From: Amycolatopsis orientalis DSM 40040 = KCTC 9412
GTDB lineage: Bacteria; Actinomycetota; Actinomycetes; Mycobacteriales; Pseudonocardiaceae
Assembly (NCBI RefSeq): GCF_000478275.1
Contig: NZ_ASJB01000015.1
Location: 93,615-157,614 of the forward strand
Length of the DNA stretch: 64,000 nt
Direction of reading: 5' to 3'
Position numbers and translations under genes: made by a program. Shown here piece after piece: positions 1 to 8,154 of this stretch; the stretch's first letter is position 1; each line of letters opens with the position of its first letter. The notes under the pieces are model-generated. The model saw only the letters and a list, made by a program, of their open reading frames with translations, had not been told where the DNA came from and did not search any database.

Positions 1-834
1 CAGCCCAGCCGGGATCCGGCCATGCCCCGCCAACTCCGCCGGATCATCCCTCAACCCGAGATAAGTGAACAAATCCACATACAGAAACACCTCGGCACGC
101 TCACCCGCACCGCCCCGCCCACCCAGCAGCAGATCAAGCGCGACATCCGCCCGCAACTGATCCAGAGTGCGGGTCTCCCCACCCGTCCGCAACGCACGAG
201 CCTCACGATCGATCCGCCGATACGCCGCGGTGACCTTCTCCACCGGGCCGTCCTCCACCTCGATCGACGCCACCCCCGTCTCCCCCTGCCGCAGACTCAG
301 ACGACGCCCCTCCCGATGATGCGCGGCACGCCTGTCCGCACCCTCCCGATCAACACTGATCGCCGCGTGATTCGCCGCCTTCCGGACCTGACCGGCATTC
401 CTGCCCGGCAACCGACCCTCCAGCAACACATCCGCCGCACGCGCGTCCTCATCCGACAACCACGCCGTCGCGGCCGCGACCTTCATCGCACCGAAACCAC
501 ACAACTTCCCCTGATCCATCAACCCCAAAGTCCGCGGCAACCGCGTCGTCAACGCCTCAGCCGCCGCCACCATCGCACCCGCATGACTGTCCACAAGAGA
601 CAACTCGAACGCCACCTCCTGCACCACACTCCGCGCACCCCCACGATGCCGGCTCAACTGCGCCAACGCCCGGAACCGCACCGCCTCCAACCGCGCGATC
701 CCCGCCGACGCCGCCCGCGCCACAGCCACGGAATCCTTGTCATCCAACGAAACTACCGAAGCATTGACCAACTCCAAAACGGAAGGATCAGTAAGTTCTT
801 CGAGAAGCGCCACCGGCGCCTTGAAAGTATCCAC
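1..834 (-). CDS. DUF222 / 13E12-repeat family protein, 3' end cut by window edge
   Basis: The first 278 codons of a DUF222-type protein are visible; the rest lies left of the window. The start chosen is GTG at 834, read as MDTFKAPVALLEELTD. Downstream is an Ala/Arg/Leu-rich helical region with segments such as ARLEAVRFRALAQLSRHRG and GKLCGFGAMKVAAATAWLS, followed by an Arg/Glu-rich stretch with REGRRLSLRQGETG, all typical of the DUF222 half. In this family a C-terminal HNH nuclease domain normally follows; it cannot be seen here. Many actinobacteria carry numerous paralogs (the 13E12 repeat family), and some copies are associated with mobile DNA. A nuclease role is inferred from the family only. 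The codon use is richer in G-ending codons than its neighbours, as is common for this family. Confidence 0.8.
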   Translation of the reverse strand, partial: MDTFKAPVALLEELTDPSVLELVNASVVSLDDKDSVAVARAASAGIARLEAVRFRALAQLSRHRGGARSVVQEVAFELSLVDSHAGAMVAAAEALTTRLPRTLGLMDQGKLCGFGAMKVAAATAWLSDEDARAADVLLEGRLPGRNAGQVRKAANHAAISVDREGADRRAAHHREGRRLSLRQGETGVASIEVEDGPVEKVTAAYRRIDREARALRTGGETRTLDQLRADVALDLLLGGRGGAGERAEVFLYVDLFTYLGLRDDPAELAGHGRIPAGL

Positions 835-919
835 CCCACGAACATACGACCGGCCACCGACAGTTTCCGATCACACGCACACCACGGCCGTTACCGTTTT
901 CCGGCAATGGGACAGGCCT

Positions 920-1351
920 TCAGGCAAGCGAATCCTTGACGACGGCCGGGGTGCCCCTGCGGCCGGATATCTGCTCCACCGCCCACGCCTGCCCGAACTC
1001 GGCCAACGCGGGCCCCGACCAGAAAGCGGAGATGCTGACCCCTTTCCACACCAGCATCTTCGGCCCGTTCAGGGTGCCGTGACTGACCTGTACCTGGACA
1101 GCGCCCTCGGCCCAGGCGAAGACGAAGTGGGCGTACATGAACATCCACGCCTGTCTGCCCAGCAGATCCCGGACGAGCACCGGCCCCTCGGAGACATAGG
1201 GCGCCGTGTAGATGATCTGCTTGCGGTCATTCCGGTAAGTGATTTCCTGCGCCGTTACTCCGAGCGGCAACATCGAAGGAAGATAGTCCACCTTGACACA
1301 GTCGACGAGCACCGGCACCCGGGCAAGCCGAACGAAGCCCGACCATTCCAA
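920..1351 (-). CDS. Hypothetical protein, 143 aa
   Basis: An open frame of 143 codons lies 18 bp downstream of the RNA methyltransferase gene on the same strand. The product has no recognised domain. It is rich in aromatic and hydrophobic residues (for example AWMFMYAHFVFAWAEGAVQV) and has no clear signal peptide or long membrane helix. The composition looks like a folded protein rather than a random frame, and the frames on the other strand are Arg/Pro-rich and look like shadows. It may be a lineage-specific gene read through from the methyltransferase operon. Function unknown, and existence only moderately supported. Confidence 0.45.
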   Translation of the reverse strand: MEWSGFVRLARVPVLVDCVKVDYLPSMLPLGVTAQEITYRNDRKQIIYTAPYVSEGPVLVRDLLGRQAWMFMYAHFVFAWAEGAVQVQVSHGTLNGPKMLVWKGVSISAFWSGPALAEFGQAWAVEQISGRRGTPAVVKDSLA

Positions 1352-1369
1352 CGATCGACAATTCCGCCG

Positions 1370-2575
1370 TTATTGCAGCAAGGCAACACATTCGACGTGC
1401 TGGGTCATCGGGAACGCGTCGAAGGCACGCAGATCACTGAGGCCGTAACCGTGCGCGGCGAACAGCGCGATGTCCCTCGCCAGCGCCGCCGGATCGCAGG
1501 CGACGTAGACGATCCGGTCCGGCAAACCCTCCACAATGGACTCGACGACCGCCTTGCCCGCACCCTTGCGGGGCGGGTCGAGGACCACGACGTCGACGGG
1601 TTTCGGGGCATCGGCCAGGAGATGTTCGACGCGTCCGGAGCGCCAGCGGACCTGCGGGAGGTCCGCCAGGTTCTCCTCACCGTCGGCGACGGCGCGGCGA
1701 CCGGATTCCACGGCCAGCACACGTCCGCCGGGACCGACCTGGTCGGCCAGCACCGAGGCGAACAGGCCGACGCCGGCGTACAGGTCCCAGGCCACGCCGT
1801 CGCGCGGGGCCTCGGCCCATTCGGCGACGACGGCGGCGAGCGTGTCCGCGGCGGCCGGGTGGACCTGCCAGAAACCGTGGGCGTCCAGCCGCCAGTCGCG
1901 ACCGGCCGCGTGCTGGACGGCGAGCCCGCCGGTCAGCTGCCGGGAACGGGTCTTGCCGTGGACCGTCGACAGGTCACGGAGGTGCACCTTGCCGTCGCCG
2001 TCCTTGGTGACCTCGATTTCTGAGCCGGGCCGCCAGTTCCGCGAAACCACGTCGTCGAGCGCGCCGGGGACGGTGATCGGGCAGTCGTCGATCGCGATCA
2101 CCCGGTGGCTGTGGTGCGCCCTGAAACCCGCACGGCCGTCCTTGCCCGCGACGAGCCGGACGCGGCTGCGCCAGTCCAGCGGACCGCCTTCGAGCGCTTC
2201 GACGACGACCTCGCGCTCGATCCCGGCCAGCCTCTTCAGCTGCTCCGCGACCACCGTGGCCTTGAGTTCACGCTGATAGGCGGGGTCGGCGTGCTGCCAG
2301 TCGCAGCCGCCGCACTCCCCCGGCGCCGCGAGCGGGCACGGCGGCTCCACGCGTTCCGGCGACGCCTCCAGGACCTCGATCGCGTCGGCACGGCAGAACG
2401 AGCCACCCTTGTCCTCGGTGACCGAGGCCAGTACCCGTTCGCCGGGCAGCGCGTGCCGCACGAACACGACCCGCCCCTCCGCCCGCGCGACGCAGTGCCC
2501 GCCGTGCGCGACCGCGCCGACCTCCAGCTCGATCGTCCGCCCGAGCCATGTACCGGTCGACGCGTCCACAGTCAT
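1370..2575 (-). CDS. TrmA/RumA-family class I SAM-dependent RNA methyltransferase (Rv2689c-type)
   Basis: A predicted tRNA or rRNA uridine-C5 methyltransferase of 401 aa. An N-terminal TRAM RNA-binding domain (about residues 8-66) is followed by an iron-sulfur motif with Cys80, Cys88 and Cys91 (CPLAAPGECGGC) and a further Cys in DDCP. The C-terminal Rossmann-type domain has the SAM loop DLYAGVGLFAS, the motif VVLDPPRKGAG, and the catalytic-cysteine region YVACDPAALARD. Length fits the family. The start ATG overlaps the stop of the upstream permease gene by 4 nt, so the two are probably translationally coupled. It matches the position of Rv2689c in M. tuberculosis. The RNA target (tRNA U54, or 23S rRNA U747/U1939-like) cannot be told from sequence. 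Confidence 0.9.
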   Translation of the reverse strand: MTVDASTGTWLGRTIELEVGAVAHGGHCVARAEGRVVFVRHALPGERVLASVTEDKGGSFCRADAIEVLEASPERVEPPCPLAAPGECGGCDWQHADPAYQRELKATVVAEQLKRLAGIEREVVVEALEGGPLDWRSRVRLVAGKDGRAGFRAHHSHRVIAIDDCPITVPGALDDVVSRNWRPGSEIEVTKDGDGKVHLRDLSTVHGKTRSRQLTGGLAVQHAAGRDWRLDAHGFWQVHPAAADTLAAVVAEWAEAPRDGVAWDLYAGVGLFASVLADQVGPGGRVLAVESGRRAVADGEENLADLPQVRWRSGRVEHLLADAPKPVDVVVLDPPRKGAGKAVVESIVEGLPDRIVYVACDPAALARDIALFAAHGYGLSDLRAFDAFPMTQHVECVALLQ

Positions 2576-4602
2576 TCTGTTTTGTCCTTAGTCTTTTCGG
2601 GCTGCTTGACCACCGGGGATAATCCGCGCCGCACGTCGCCCGCGGCGGGACGTGCCTTCCGGTCGCGGTCGATCGCCTTCGCCGAGGATTCCAGCTGCCA
2701 CGGCACGCTGGTCACCATGACGCCGGGTTGGAACAGGAGCCGCCCCTTGAGCCGCAGCGCGCTCTGGTTGTGCAGTACCTGCTCCCACCAGTGCCCGACC
2801 ACGTATTCGGGGATGAACACCGTCACCACGTTGCGCGGATTGTCGCCGCGCACGCGCTTCACGTAGTCCAGCACCGGTTTCGTGATCTCGCGATACGGCG
2901 ATTCGATCACCTTCAGCGGCACCTTGAAATTGTGGTCGTCCCAATCCTGGACGAGCTGGCGCGTTTCGCCGTCGTCGACATTCACCGTCACCGCTTCGAG
3001 GACGTCGGGACGGACTGCCTTGGCGTAGGAAAGCGCGCGCAGTGTCGGCAGGTGCAGTTTCGAAATCAGCACGATCGCGTGATTCCGGGACGGCAGAACG
3101 GCCGGTTTGCGCTCCATTTCGCGCAATTCTTCGGCGACCCGGTCGTAGTGTTTCCGGATCGCGGTCATCAGGATGTAGATGGCCACCATCGCCGCGATCG
3201 CGATCCAGGCGCCGAGCAGGAACTTCGTGATCAGCACGATGATCAGCACGGTGCCGGTCATGGTGAGGCCGACGCCGTTGACCGTCTGCGAACGCCGCAT
3301 CCGCCGTCGCACCGCCGGGTCGGATTCCCTGGCCAGCAGGCGGTTCCAGTGCCGGATCATGCCCGCCTGGCTGACCGTGAAGGAGACGAACACCCCCACG
3401 ATGTAGAGCTGGATGAGCTTCGTGACCTCGGCGTCGAACGCGATGATCAGCACCAGGGCGAAGGCGGAGAGGAACAGGATCCCGTTGGAGAACGCCAGCC
3501 TGTCGCCCCGGGTGTGCAGCTGGCGCGGCAGGTAGCGGTCCTGCGCGAGGATCGAGCCGAGCACCGGGAAGCCGTTGAACGCGGTGTTCGCCGCCAGCAG
3601 CAGGATGATGCCGGTGGAGAAGGAGATGTAGTAGAACGCCGGCGGGAAGTCGGGGAACACCGCCTGCGCGATCTGGGCGACGATGGTCTTCTGCTCGTAC
3701 CCCGCCGGGGTGCCGGAAAGCTGGGTCTCTGGATGCTCGGCGAACTTGACGTCGGTGATGATCGCCAGCGTGATGATGCCGACCAGCATCGTCACCGCGA
3801 GCACACCCATCAGCAGCAGCGTGGTCGCCGCGTTCTTCGACTTCGGTTTCCGGAACGCCGGGACGCCGTTGCTGATCGCCTCGACCCCGGTCAGCGCCGC
3901 GGCGCCGGAGGAGAACGTCCTCAGCAACAGGAAGAAGAACGCGAAACCGGTCAAAGAGGCTTCTTCATGCAATTCGAACCCGGCGCTCTCGGCCCGCATG
4001 TCGGCGCCGGAGGCCGCCTCGATCAGGCCCCAGACCACCATGCCGAGAATGCCGATGATGAACCCGTAGGTCGGGATGGCGAACGCTTTGCCCGATTCAC
4101 GAACTCCGCGAAGGTTCAGCGCCGTCAGGACGGTCACGATGATGATCGCGGCGGGCACCTTGTTCTGCGCCACCCACGGCACGGCCGAACCGATGTTCGC
4201 CACGCCGGACGAGGTCGACACGGCCACCGTGAGCACGTAGTCGACCAGCAGCGCGCTGGCCACGGTGAGCCCGAATTTGCCGCCGAGGTTGGTGTTGGCG
4301 ACTTCGTAGTCACCGCCGCCGCTCGGATAGGCGTGCACGTTCTGCCGGTAGGAGGCGACCACGACCAGCATGACGAGTGCGACGGCGACCCCGATCCAGG
4401 GTGCGAAGGCGTACGCGGACAGGCCGGCGACGCTGAGGGTCAGAAAGATCTCCTCAGGCGCGTAGGCGACGCTCGACAACGCGTCGGACGCGAAAATCGG
4501 CAGCGCGATGCGCTTCGGCAGCAGCGTATGCGAGAGGCGGTCACTCCGGAATGGACGTCCGAGGACGAGCCGCTTCACCACGGTCGGGAACTTCGACACC
4601 AC
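2572..4602 (-). CDS. APC-superfamily permease, KimA-like (putative K+ uptake)
   Basis: A 676 aa integral membrane protein. About 480 residues carry roughly 12 hydrophobic helices, beginning with the family-typical LPIFASDALSSVAYAPEE. A cytosolic C-terminal domain of about 180 residues follows, with a USP/Rossmann-like look (HAIVLISKLHLPTLRALSYA). This architecture is that of the Bacillus KimA/YdaO K+:H+ symporter group and of Rv2690c. It lies divergent from two TrkA-type regulatory proteins, which supports a potassium role. Two adjacent GTG codons are possible starts (4602, 4599). No clear Shine-Dalgarno precedes them, so a leaderless or very short leader is possible. The upstream gap contains a 56 bp tandem duplication. 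Substrate is inferred from homology and neighbours; amino acid transport is the alternative. Confidence 0.82.
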   Translation of the reverse strand: MVSKFPTVVKRLVLGRPFRSDRLSHTLLPKRIALPIFASDALSSVAYAPEEIFLTLSVAGLSAYAFAPWIGVAVALVMLVVVASYRQNVHAYPSGGGDYEVANTNLGGKFGLTVASALLVDYVLTVAVSTSSGVANIGSAVPWVAQNKVPAAIIIVTVLTALNLRGVRESGKAFAIPTYGFIIGILGMVVWGLIEAASGADMRAESAGFELHEEASLTGFAFFFLLLRTFSSGAAALTGVEAISNGVPAFRKPKSKNAATTLLLMGVLAVTMLVGIITLAIITDVKFAEHPETQLSGTPAGYEQKTIVAQIAQAVFPDFPPAFYYISFSTGIILLLAANTAFNGFPVLGSILAQDRYLPRQLHTRGDRLAFSNGILFLSAFALVLIIAFDAEVTKLIQLYIVGVFVSFTVSQAGMIRHWNRLLARESDPAVRRRMRRSQTVNGVGLTMTGTVLIIVLITKFLLGAWIAIAAMVAIYILMTAIRKHYDRVAEELREMERKPAVLPSRNHAIVLISKLHLPTLRALSYAKAVRPDVLEAVTVNVDDGETRQLVQDWDDHNFKVPLKVIESPYREITKPVLDYVKRVRGDNPRNVVTVFIPEYVVGHWWEQVLHNQSALRLKGRLLFQPGVMVTSVPWQLESSAKAIDRDRKARPAAGDVRRGLSPVVKQPEKTKDKTE

Positions 4603-4607
4603 AAGAG

Positions 4608-4720
4608 AGTAACGGCGACGCGCAGCGTCTCCGTTGAGGGTGGTGGCGGGGAGGACGGTGGGAAGTAACGGCGACGCGCGGCGTCTCCCTTGAGGGTCGC
4701 GGAGGGGAGGACGGTTGGAG
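4608..4720. repeat. Two tandem copies of a 56 bp unit between divergent potassium genes
   Basis: Copy 1 begins at 4608 and copy 2 at 4664, both with AGTAACGGCGACGCGC and both ending in a GGGGAGGACGGT block. They differ at only a few positions. Each unit contains the inverted repeat GACGC-gcN-GCGTC. The array begins 6 bp upstream of the permease start and lies about 90 bp upstream of ceoB, so it fills most of the divergent control region. On the minus strand each unit ends in CGTTACT, which could serve as a -10 element for a leaderless permease transcript. Whether it binds a regulator is unknown. Confidence 0.8.
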
Positions 4721-4807
4721 GCGACGGGCGACCCACACGGTAGGTTCGGCGCTGGTGTATCCGGGTACCTGCGGACGGGTGAAGTCCGAAACTAAAGGAG
4801 GCAGGGC

Positions 4808-5473
4808 GTGCACGTGGTGATCATGGGATGCGGCCGGGTCGGCGCATCCCTGGCCGCGGCGCTGGAGCGACTGGGGCACGACGTCGCCATCATCGACAAG
4901 ACCCAGCAGGCGTTCCGGCGGCTCGGCAGTGATTTCCACGGTCAGCAGGTGGTCGGCGTCGGATTCGACCGGCAGGTGCTGATCGAGGCCGGGATCGAAC
5001 GCGCGGGCGCCTTCGCGGCGGTCTCCAGCGGCGACAACTCCAACATCATCTCGGCGCGGGTGGCCAGGGAGAACTTCGGCGTCGACAAGGTCGTCGCCAG
5101 GATCTACGACCACAAGCGCGCGGCGGTCTACGAGCGGCTGGGCATCCCGACGGTGGCGACCGTCCCGTGGACGACCGACCGGTTCCTGCGCAGCCTGCTG
5201 CCCGACGGCGTCGCCTCGGCGTGGCGTGATCCCTCCGGCAGCGTGGCGCTCCTGCAGCTGCCGCTGCACGAGGGCTGGGTCGGGCGCAGCGTGCGCGACC
5301 TGCAGGACACCACCGGCGCGCGGGTCGCGTTCATCATGCGGTTCGGTACCGCCGTGTTGCCCGACACCAAGGCCGTGATCCAAGCCGACGACGTCGTGTA
5401 CGTCGCCGCGAAGTCGGGCACTGTCAGCGACGTGACCAGCGTCGCCCTTCGCGAACCGGAAGAGGAGAACTGA
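4808..5473 (+). CDS. ceoB: TrkA-family potassium uptake regulatory protein (CeoB)
   Basis: A 221 aa cytosolic RCK protein. The N-terminal NAD-binding Rossmann half has the glycine motif at residues 7-12 (MGCGRVGASL) and an acidic residue closing strand 2 (VAIIDK). The second half is a TrkA-C domain (about residues 135-215) expected to bind a nucleotide or similar ligand. A strong Shine-Dalgarno, AAAGGAGG at 4794-4801, sits 6 nt before the GTG start. The stop overlaps the ATG of the next trkA-type gene by one base. It corresponds to Rv2691. No TrkH/TrkG channel subunit lies nearby; the divergent KimA-like permease is the obvious candidate partner. Confidence 0.93.
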   Translation: MHVVIMGCGRVGASLAAALERLGHDVAIIDKTQQAFRRLGSDFHGQQVVGVGFDRQVLIEAGIERAGAFAAVSSGDNSNIISARVARENFGVDKVVARIYDHKRAAVYERLGIPTVATVPWTTDRFLRSLLPDGVASAWRDPSGSVALLQLPLHEGWVGRSVRDLQDTTGARVAFIMRFGTAVLPDTKAVIQADDVVYVAAKSGTVSDVTSVALREPEEEN

Positions 5474-6129
5474 TGCGGGTCGCGATTGCCGGGGCCGGCG
5501 CGGTGGGCCGGTCGATCGCCGCGGAGCTGATCGACGGACGCCACCAGGTGATGCTCATCGAGCGTGAGGCCGACCAGTTCGAGCCCCATACGGTCGAGCA
5601 GGCGGACTGGGTGCTGGGCGACGCGTGCGAGGTGTCGATCCTGGAGGAGTCCGGGATCGAGCAGTGCGACGTCGTGATCGCCGCGACCGGTGACGACAAG
5701 GCGAACCTGGTGGTGTCGCTGCTGGCGAAGACCGAGTTCGCGGTGCGCCGGGTGGTGGCGCGGGTGAACAACCCGGCCAACGAATGGCTGTTCAACGACG
5801 CCTGGGGCGTCGATGTCGCCGTGTCGACACCGCGGATGCTCGCGGCGATGGTCGAGGAGGCGGTGAGCGTCGGCGATCTGGTGCGGCTGATGACGTTCCG
5901 GCAGAGCCAGGCGAACCTGGTCGAACTCACCCTCCCGGAGGAGACGCCGCTGGCGGGCAAGGCGGTCAGCGAGATCAACCTGCCGCGGGACGCGGCGCTG
6001 GTGACGATCCTGCGCGGGGACCGGGTGATCGTGCCGCAGCCGGAGGACCCGCTGGAGCCGGGTGACGAGCTGCTGTTCGTGGCGACGTCGGATGTGGAAC
6101 CGGAGATCCGGACCGCGCTCGGCTACTGA
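5473..6129 (+). CDS. ceoC: TrkA-family potassium uptake regulatory protein (CeoC)
   Basis: The second RCK protein of the pair, 218 aa, with the same RCK_N plus TrkA-C layout. The glycine motif is GAGAVGRS at residues 7-14, with VMLIERE ending strand 2. The C-terminal half starts near residue 135 (LTLPEETPLAGKAVSEINL). The start overlaps the ceoB stop, so the two are co-translated and probably form a heteromeric gating ring. It corresponds to Rv2692. The gene ends 37 bp before a family C palindrome shared with the convergent DUF3159 gene. Confidence 0.93.
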   Translation: MRVAIAGAGAVGRSIAAELIDGRHQVMLIEREADQFEPHTVEQADWVLGDACEVSILEESGIEQCDVVIAATGDDKANLVVSLLAKTEFAVRRVVARVNNPANEWLFNDAWGVDVAVSTPRMLAAMVEEAVSVGDLVRLMTFRQSQANLVELTLPEETPLAGKAVSEINLPRDAALVTILRGDRVIVPQPEDPLEPGDELLFVATSDVEPEIRTALGY

Positions 6130-6166
6130 GCGACCCGGCCTACGGAGGGCCGACCTCCCGCATTTC

Positions 6167-6214
6167 GTCCTCTGGATGCGGTACTTGCGCGTGCATCTAC
6201 CGCATCGAGAGGAC
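6167..6214. repeat. Family C palindrome, probable bidirectional terminator
   Basis: A 17 nt inverted repeat with one mismatch, beginning GTCCTCTGGATGCGGTA and closing TACCGCATCGAGAGGAC, with a 14 nt loop. It lies between the convergent ceoC and DUF3159 genes, and the right arm reaches the DUF3159 stop codon. The same element occurs at 28765 and 58751. Confidence 0.85.
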
Positions 6215-6951
6215 TAAATGCGCGGGTTGTCGACGGCGGGCGCCTGGGCGTACTTCTCCCGCAGCCGCGCCTCGATCTCTTCGTCGGTCTCTTCCGGCGG
6301 GGCCTCTTCGGCCTGCGCCTTGAGGTGCTTCTCCGACCGCCGCACCGCCCAGACGACGGTGAGCAGGCCGAGCGCGTACAGCGGGTACCCCATCGCGATC
6401 TTCGCGAAGGCCAGCCAGCCGGTGTAGTCCTCGTCGTACAGCCAGCGCTGGACGACGAACCGGGCGCCGAAGATCAGGGCCATGGCGGCGGTCGCGATCG
6501 AGTAGGAGATCAGCGACTTCTTGTCCTTGCGCCAAGCGTGGCCGTTGCCGTTGAGCGCGTTCCACACCACCCCGGCGAGCGGCCAGCGAACGACGATCGA
6601 CAGCACGAAGACACCGCAGTAGACCAGGCTCGTCCAGATGCCGAACAGGAAGAAGCCCTTGGCCGATCCGGTCCGGTAGGCGATGAACGCCGCGATCGCC
6701 ACCCCGAAGAACCCCGAGATGGCGGGCTGCAGCGGCTCCTTGCGGACGATCCGCAGCACCGTGATGGCCACGGCGCTGCCGACGGCGGCCCAGATGCCGA
6801 CGGTCAGGCCGAAGATGGCGTTCGCGATCACGAACACGATGACCGGCAGCGAGGAATAGAACAGCCCCGACAGCCCGCCCATCTGTTCCAGCAGGGTGGG
6901 CTGCGGCTTCTTGTCGTCGGTCTTCTCTTCGCCGCCGGCGGGTTCAGTCAC
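6214..6951 (-). CDS. DUF3159 membrane protein
   Basis: A 245 aa membrane protein. A charged cytosolic N-terminus of about 25 residues precedes about six hydrophobic helices (for example LPVIVFVIANAIFGLTVGIW and SLVYCGVFVLSIVVRW). The tail is acidic and Lys/Glu-rich (EEAPPEETDEEIEARLREKY). This is the DUF3159 layout, and the position equals Rv2693c. The start is GTG at 6951, 9 bp after the stop of the OB-fold gene, so the two form an operon. Role unknown; permease-like folds have been suggested for such proteins, but nothing here shows a substrate. Confidence 0.88.
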   Translation of the reverse strand: MTEPAGGEEKTDDKKPQPTLLEQMGGLSGLFYSSLPVIVFVIANAIFGLTVGIWAAVGSAVAITVLRIVRKEPLQPAISGFFGVAIAAFIAYRTGSAKGFFLFGIWTSLVYCGVFVLSIVVRWPLAGVVWNALNGNGHAWRKDKKSLISYSIATAAMALIFGARFVVQRWLYDEDYTGWLAFAKIAMGYPLYALGLLTVVWAVRRSEKHLKAQAEEAPPEETDEEIEARLREKYAQAPAVDNPRI

Positions 6952-6960
6952 GATGCGGGA

Positions 6961-7341
6961 TCAACTCACAGGGCTCTGAAGTTCGTAATAGGGGTTGTAC
7001 AGCACCTTCTGACCATCACGTTCGGCCATCCGGCCGCGCACCTTGATGGTTCGCCCGGGTTCGATCCCGGGGATCCGGCGGCGTCCGAGCCAGATTAGCG
7101 TCACACCCTGTGTGCCGTCGAACAGCTCGGCCTGCAGTGTCGCGGCCTCGTTGGTCGGGCAGAGCTCCACGCTGCGGAGTCTGCCGAGCACCGTCACCTC
7201 TTCGCCCGACCGGCAGTCACAGGCTCGCTGAGCCCCGCCCGCTTCGGATTTTTCGGATAGGTCGTCGGCGTCGAGATCCTCGACGTCACTGGTCAGCTTG
7301 CGAACCAACCGGCTGAAGTAGCCGCCGTCTTTGGCGGGCAT
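6961..7341 (-). CDS. OB-fold nucleic-acid-binding domain protein
   Basis: A 126 aa protein. After a charged N-terminus (MPAKDGGYFSRLVRKLTSD) comes an OB fold of about 80 residues (EEVTVLGRLRSVELCPTNEA ... GVTLIWLGRRRIPGIEPG ... IKVRGRMAERDGQKVLYNP) that resembles the anticodon-binding OB domain of aminoacyl-tRNA synthetases and RecG wedge domains. It corresponds to Rv2694c. It is co-transcribed with DUF3159. A nucleic-acid role is inferred from the fold only. Confidence 0.87.
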   Translation of the reverse strand: MPAKDGGYFSRLVRKLTSDVEDLDADDLSEKSEAGGAQRACDCRSGEEVTVLGRLRSVELCPTNEAATLQAELFDGTQGVTLIWLGRRRIPGIEPGRTIKVRGRMAERDGQKVLYNPYYELQSPVS

Positions 7342-7443
7342 AACGGTGCTCCTGTGCTCCGGGGCCCCCGACTTGAACGGCCCGTGCGTAATCCAGCGTA
7401 ACTGTGTTCAGCCAGGGAAACCGGTTTGGGAGAAGATCGCAAC

Positions 7444-8154
7444 GTGACCTCCGCTATTCCGCCTACGACGGCAGTAGTGCTCCCCGGCACCGGGTCGGAC
7501 GAGGTGTTCGTCCGCAGCGTGTTCGCCGGCCCGCTGCGGGCGCTCGGCATCCGGTTGCTCGCCCCGCCACCACCTCCGGGAGACCGGCTCGCGGACGGCT
7601 GTCTCGAGGTGCTGGACCGGCTGTCCGCCGAACACGGTCCGCTGCTCGTCGGCGGTATCTCGTTCGGCGCGCACCTCTCCGCGGAGTGGGCGGCCCGCAA
7701 TCCGGGGCACTGCACCGGCCTGCTGGCCGCGCTCCCGGCCTGGAACGGCCCGGCCGGGCAAGCACCCGCGTCGCTCGCCGCGCGGCTGTCAGCGGATCTG
7801 GTGGCCGAAAACGGCGTCGACGGGGCGCTGGCGAAATCGTCCGACGGCGTGCCCGGCTGGCTTTCCGCGGAACTCGGCCGGGCCTGGCGGCGGCACGGCG
7901 ACGGACTGGCGGCGAGCCTGCGGACGGCGGCGTCCCATCCCGCCCCGGAACTCGAGACGCTGAAAGGACTCGACGTGCCCGCCGGGATCGGCGCGTGTTC
8001 GGACGACCCGATCCATCCGGTGGAGGTCGCGCGGGCCTGGGCGGAGGCCCTGCCGCGCGCCGAGGTCGGCGAGTCGACGCTCACCGCCCTCGGCGCGGAC
8101 CGGGAATCCCTGGGCCGGGCGACCGTGCTGGCCTGGCTGAAAGCCCGCCGCTAA
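7444..8154 (+). CDS. Alpha/beta-hydrolase-like protein (Rv2695-type)
   Basis: A 236 aa protein from GTG 7444, chosen because GGGAGAAG precedes it at good spacing; an in-frame TTG at 7426 is the alternative. The fold is alpha/beta hydrolase: an oxyanion-type segment (VVLPGTGSDEVF), then the nucleophile elbow GGISFGAHLSAEW with Ser in GxSxG context, then DVPAGIGACSDDPIHP and a final small domain. No clear catalytic His is obvious near the end, so activity is uncertain. It corresponds to the alanine-rich Rv2695. Its stop overlaps the DUF3710 stop region on the other strand by 4 bp, with no terminator between. Confidence 0.8.
   Translation: MTSAIPPTTAVVLPGTGSDEVFVRSVFAGPLRALGIRLLAPPPPPGDRLADGCLEVLDRLSAEHGPLLVGGISFGAHLSAEWAARNPGHCTGLLAALPAWNGPAGQAPASLAARLSADLVAENGVDGALAKSSDGVPGWLSAELGRAWRRHGDGLAASLRTAASHPAPELETLKGLDVPAGIGACSDDPIHPVEVARAWAEALPRAEVGESTLTALGADRESLGRATVLAWLKARR

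Noticed and set aside
737-2023. Plus-strand open frame over the first two minus-strand genes
   Set aside because: No recognisable product; antisense to the RNA methyltransferase with its clear motifs.
2728-4668. Long open frame opposite the KimA-like permease gene
   Set aside because: It is Asp/Arg/His-rich and antisense to a clear membrane protein; long shadow frames are expected in high-GC DNA.
4603-4807. A c-di-AMP (ydaO-type) riboswitch upstream of the KimA-like gene
   Set aside because: No conserved core was recognised, and the sequence is mainly a tandem duplication.
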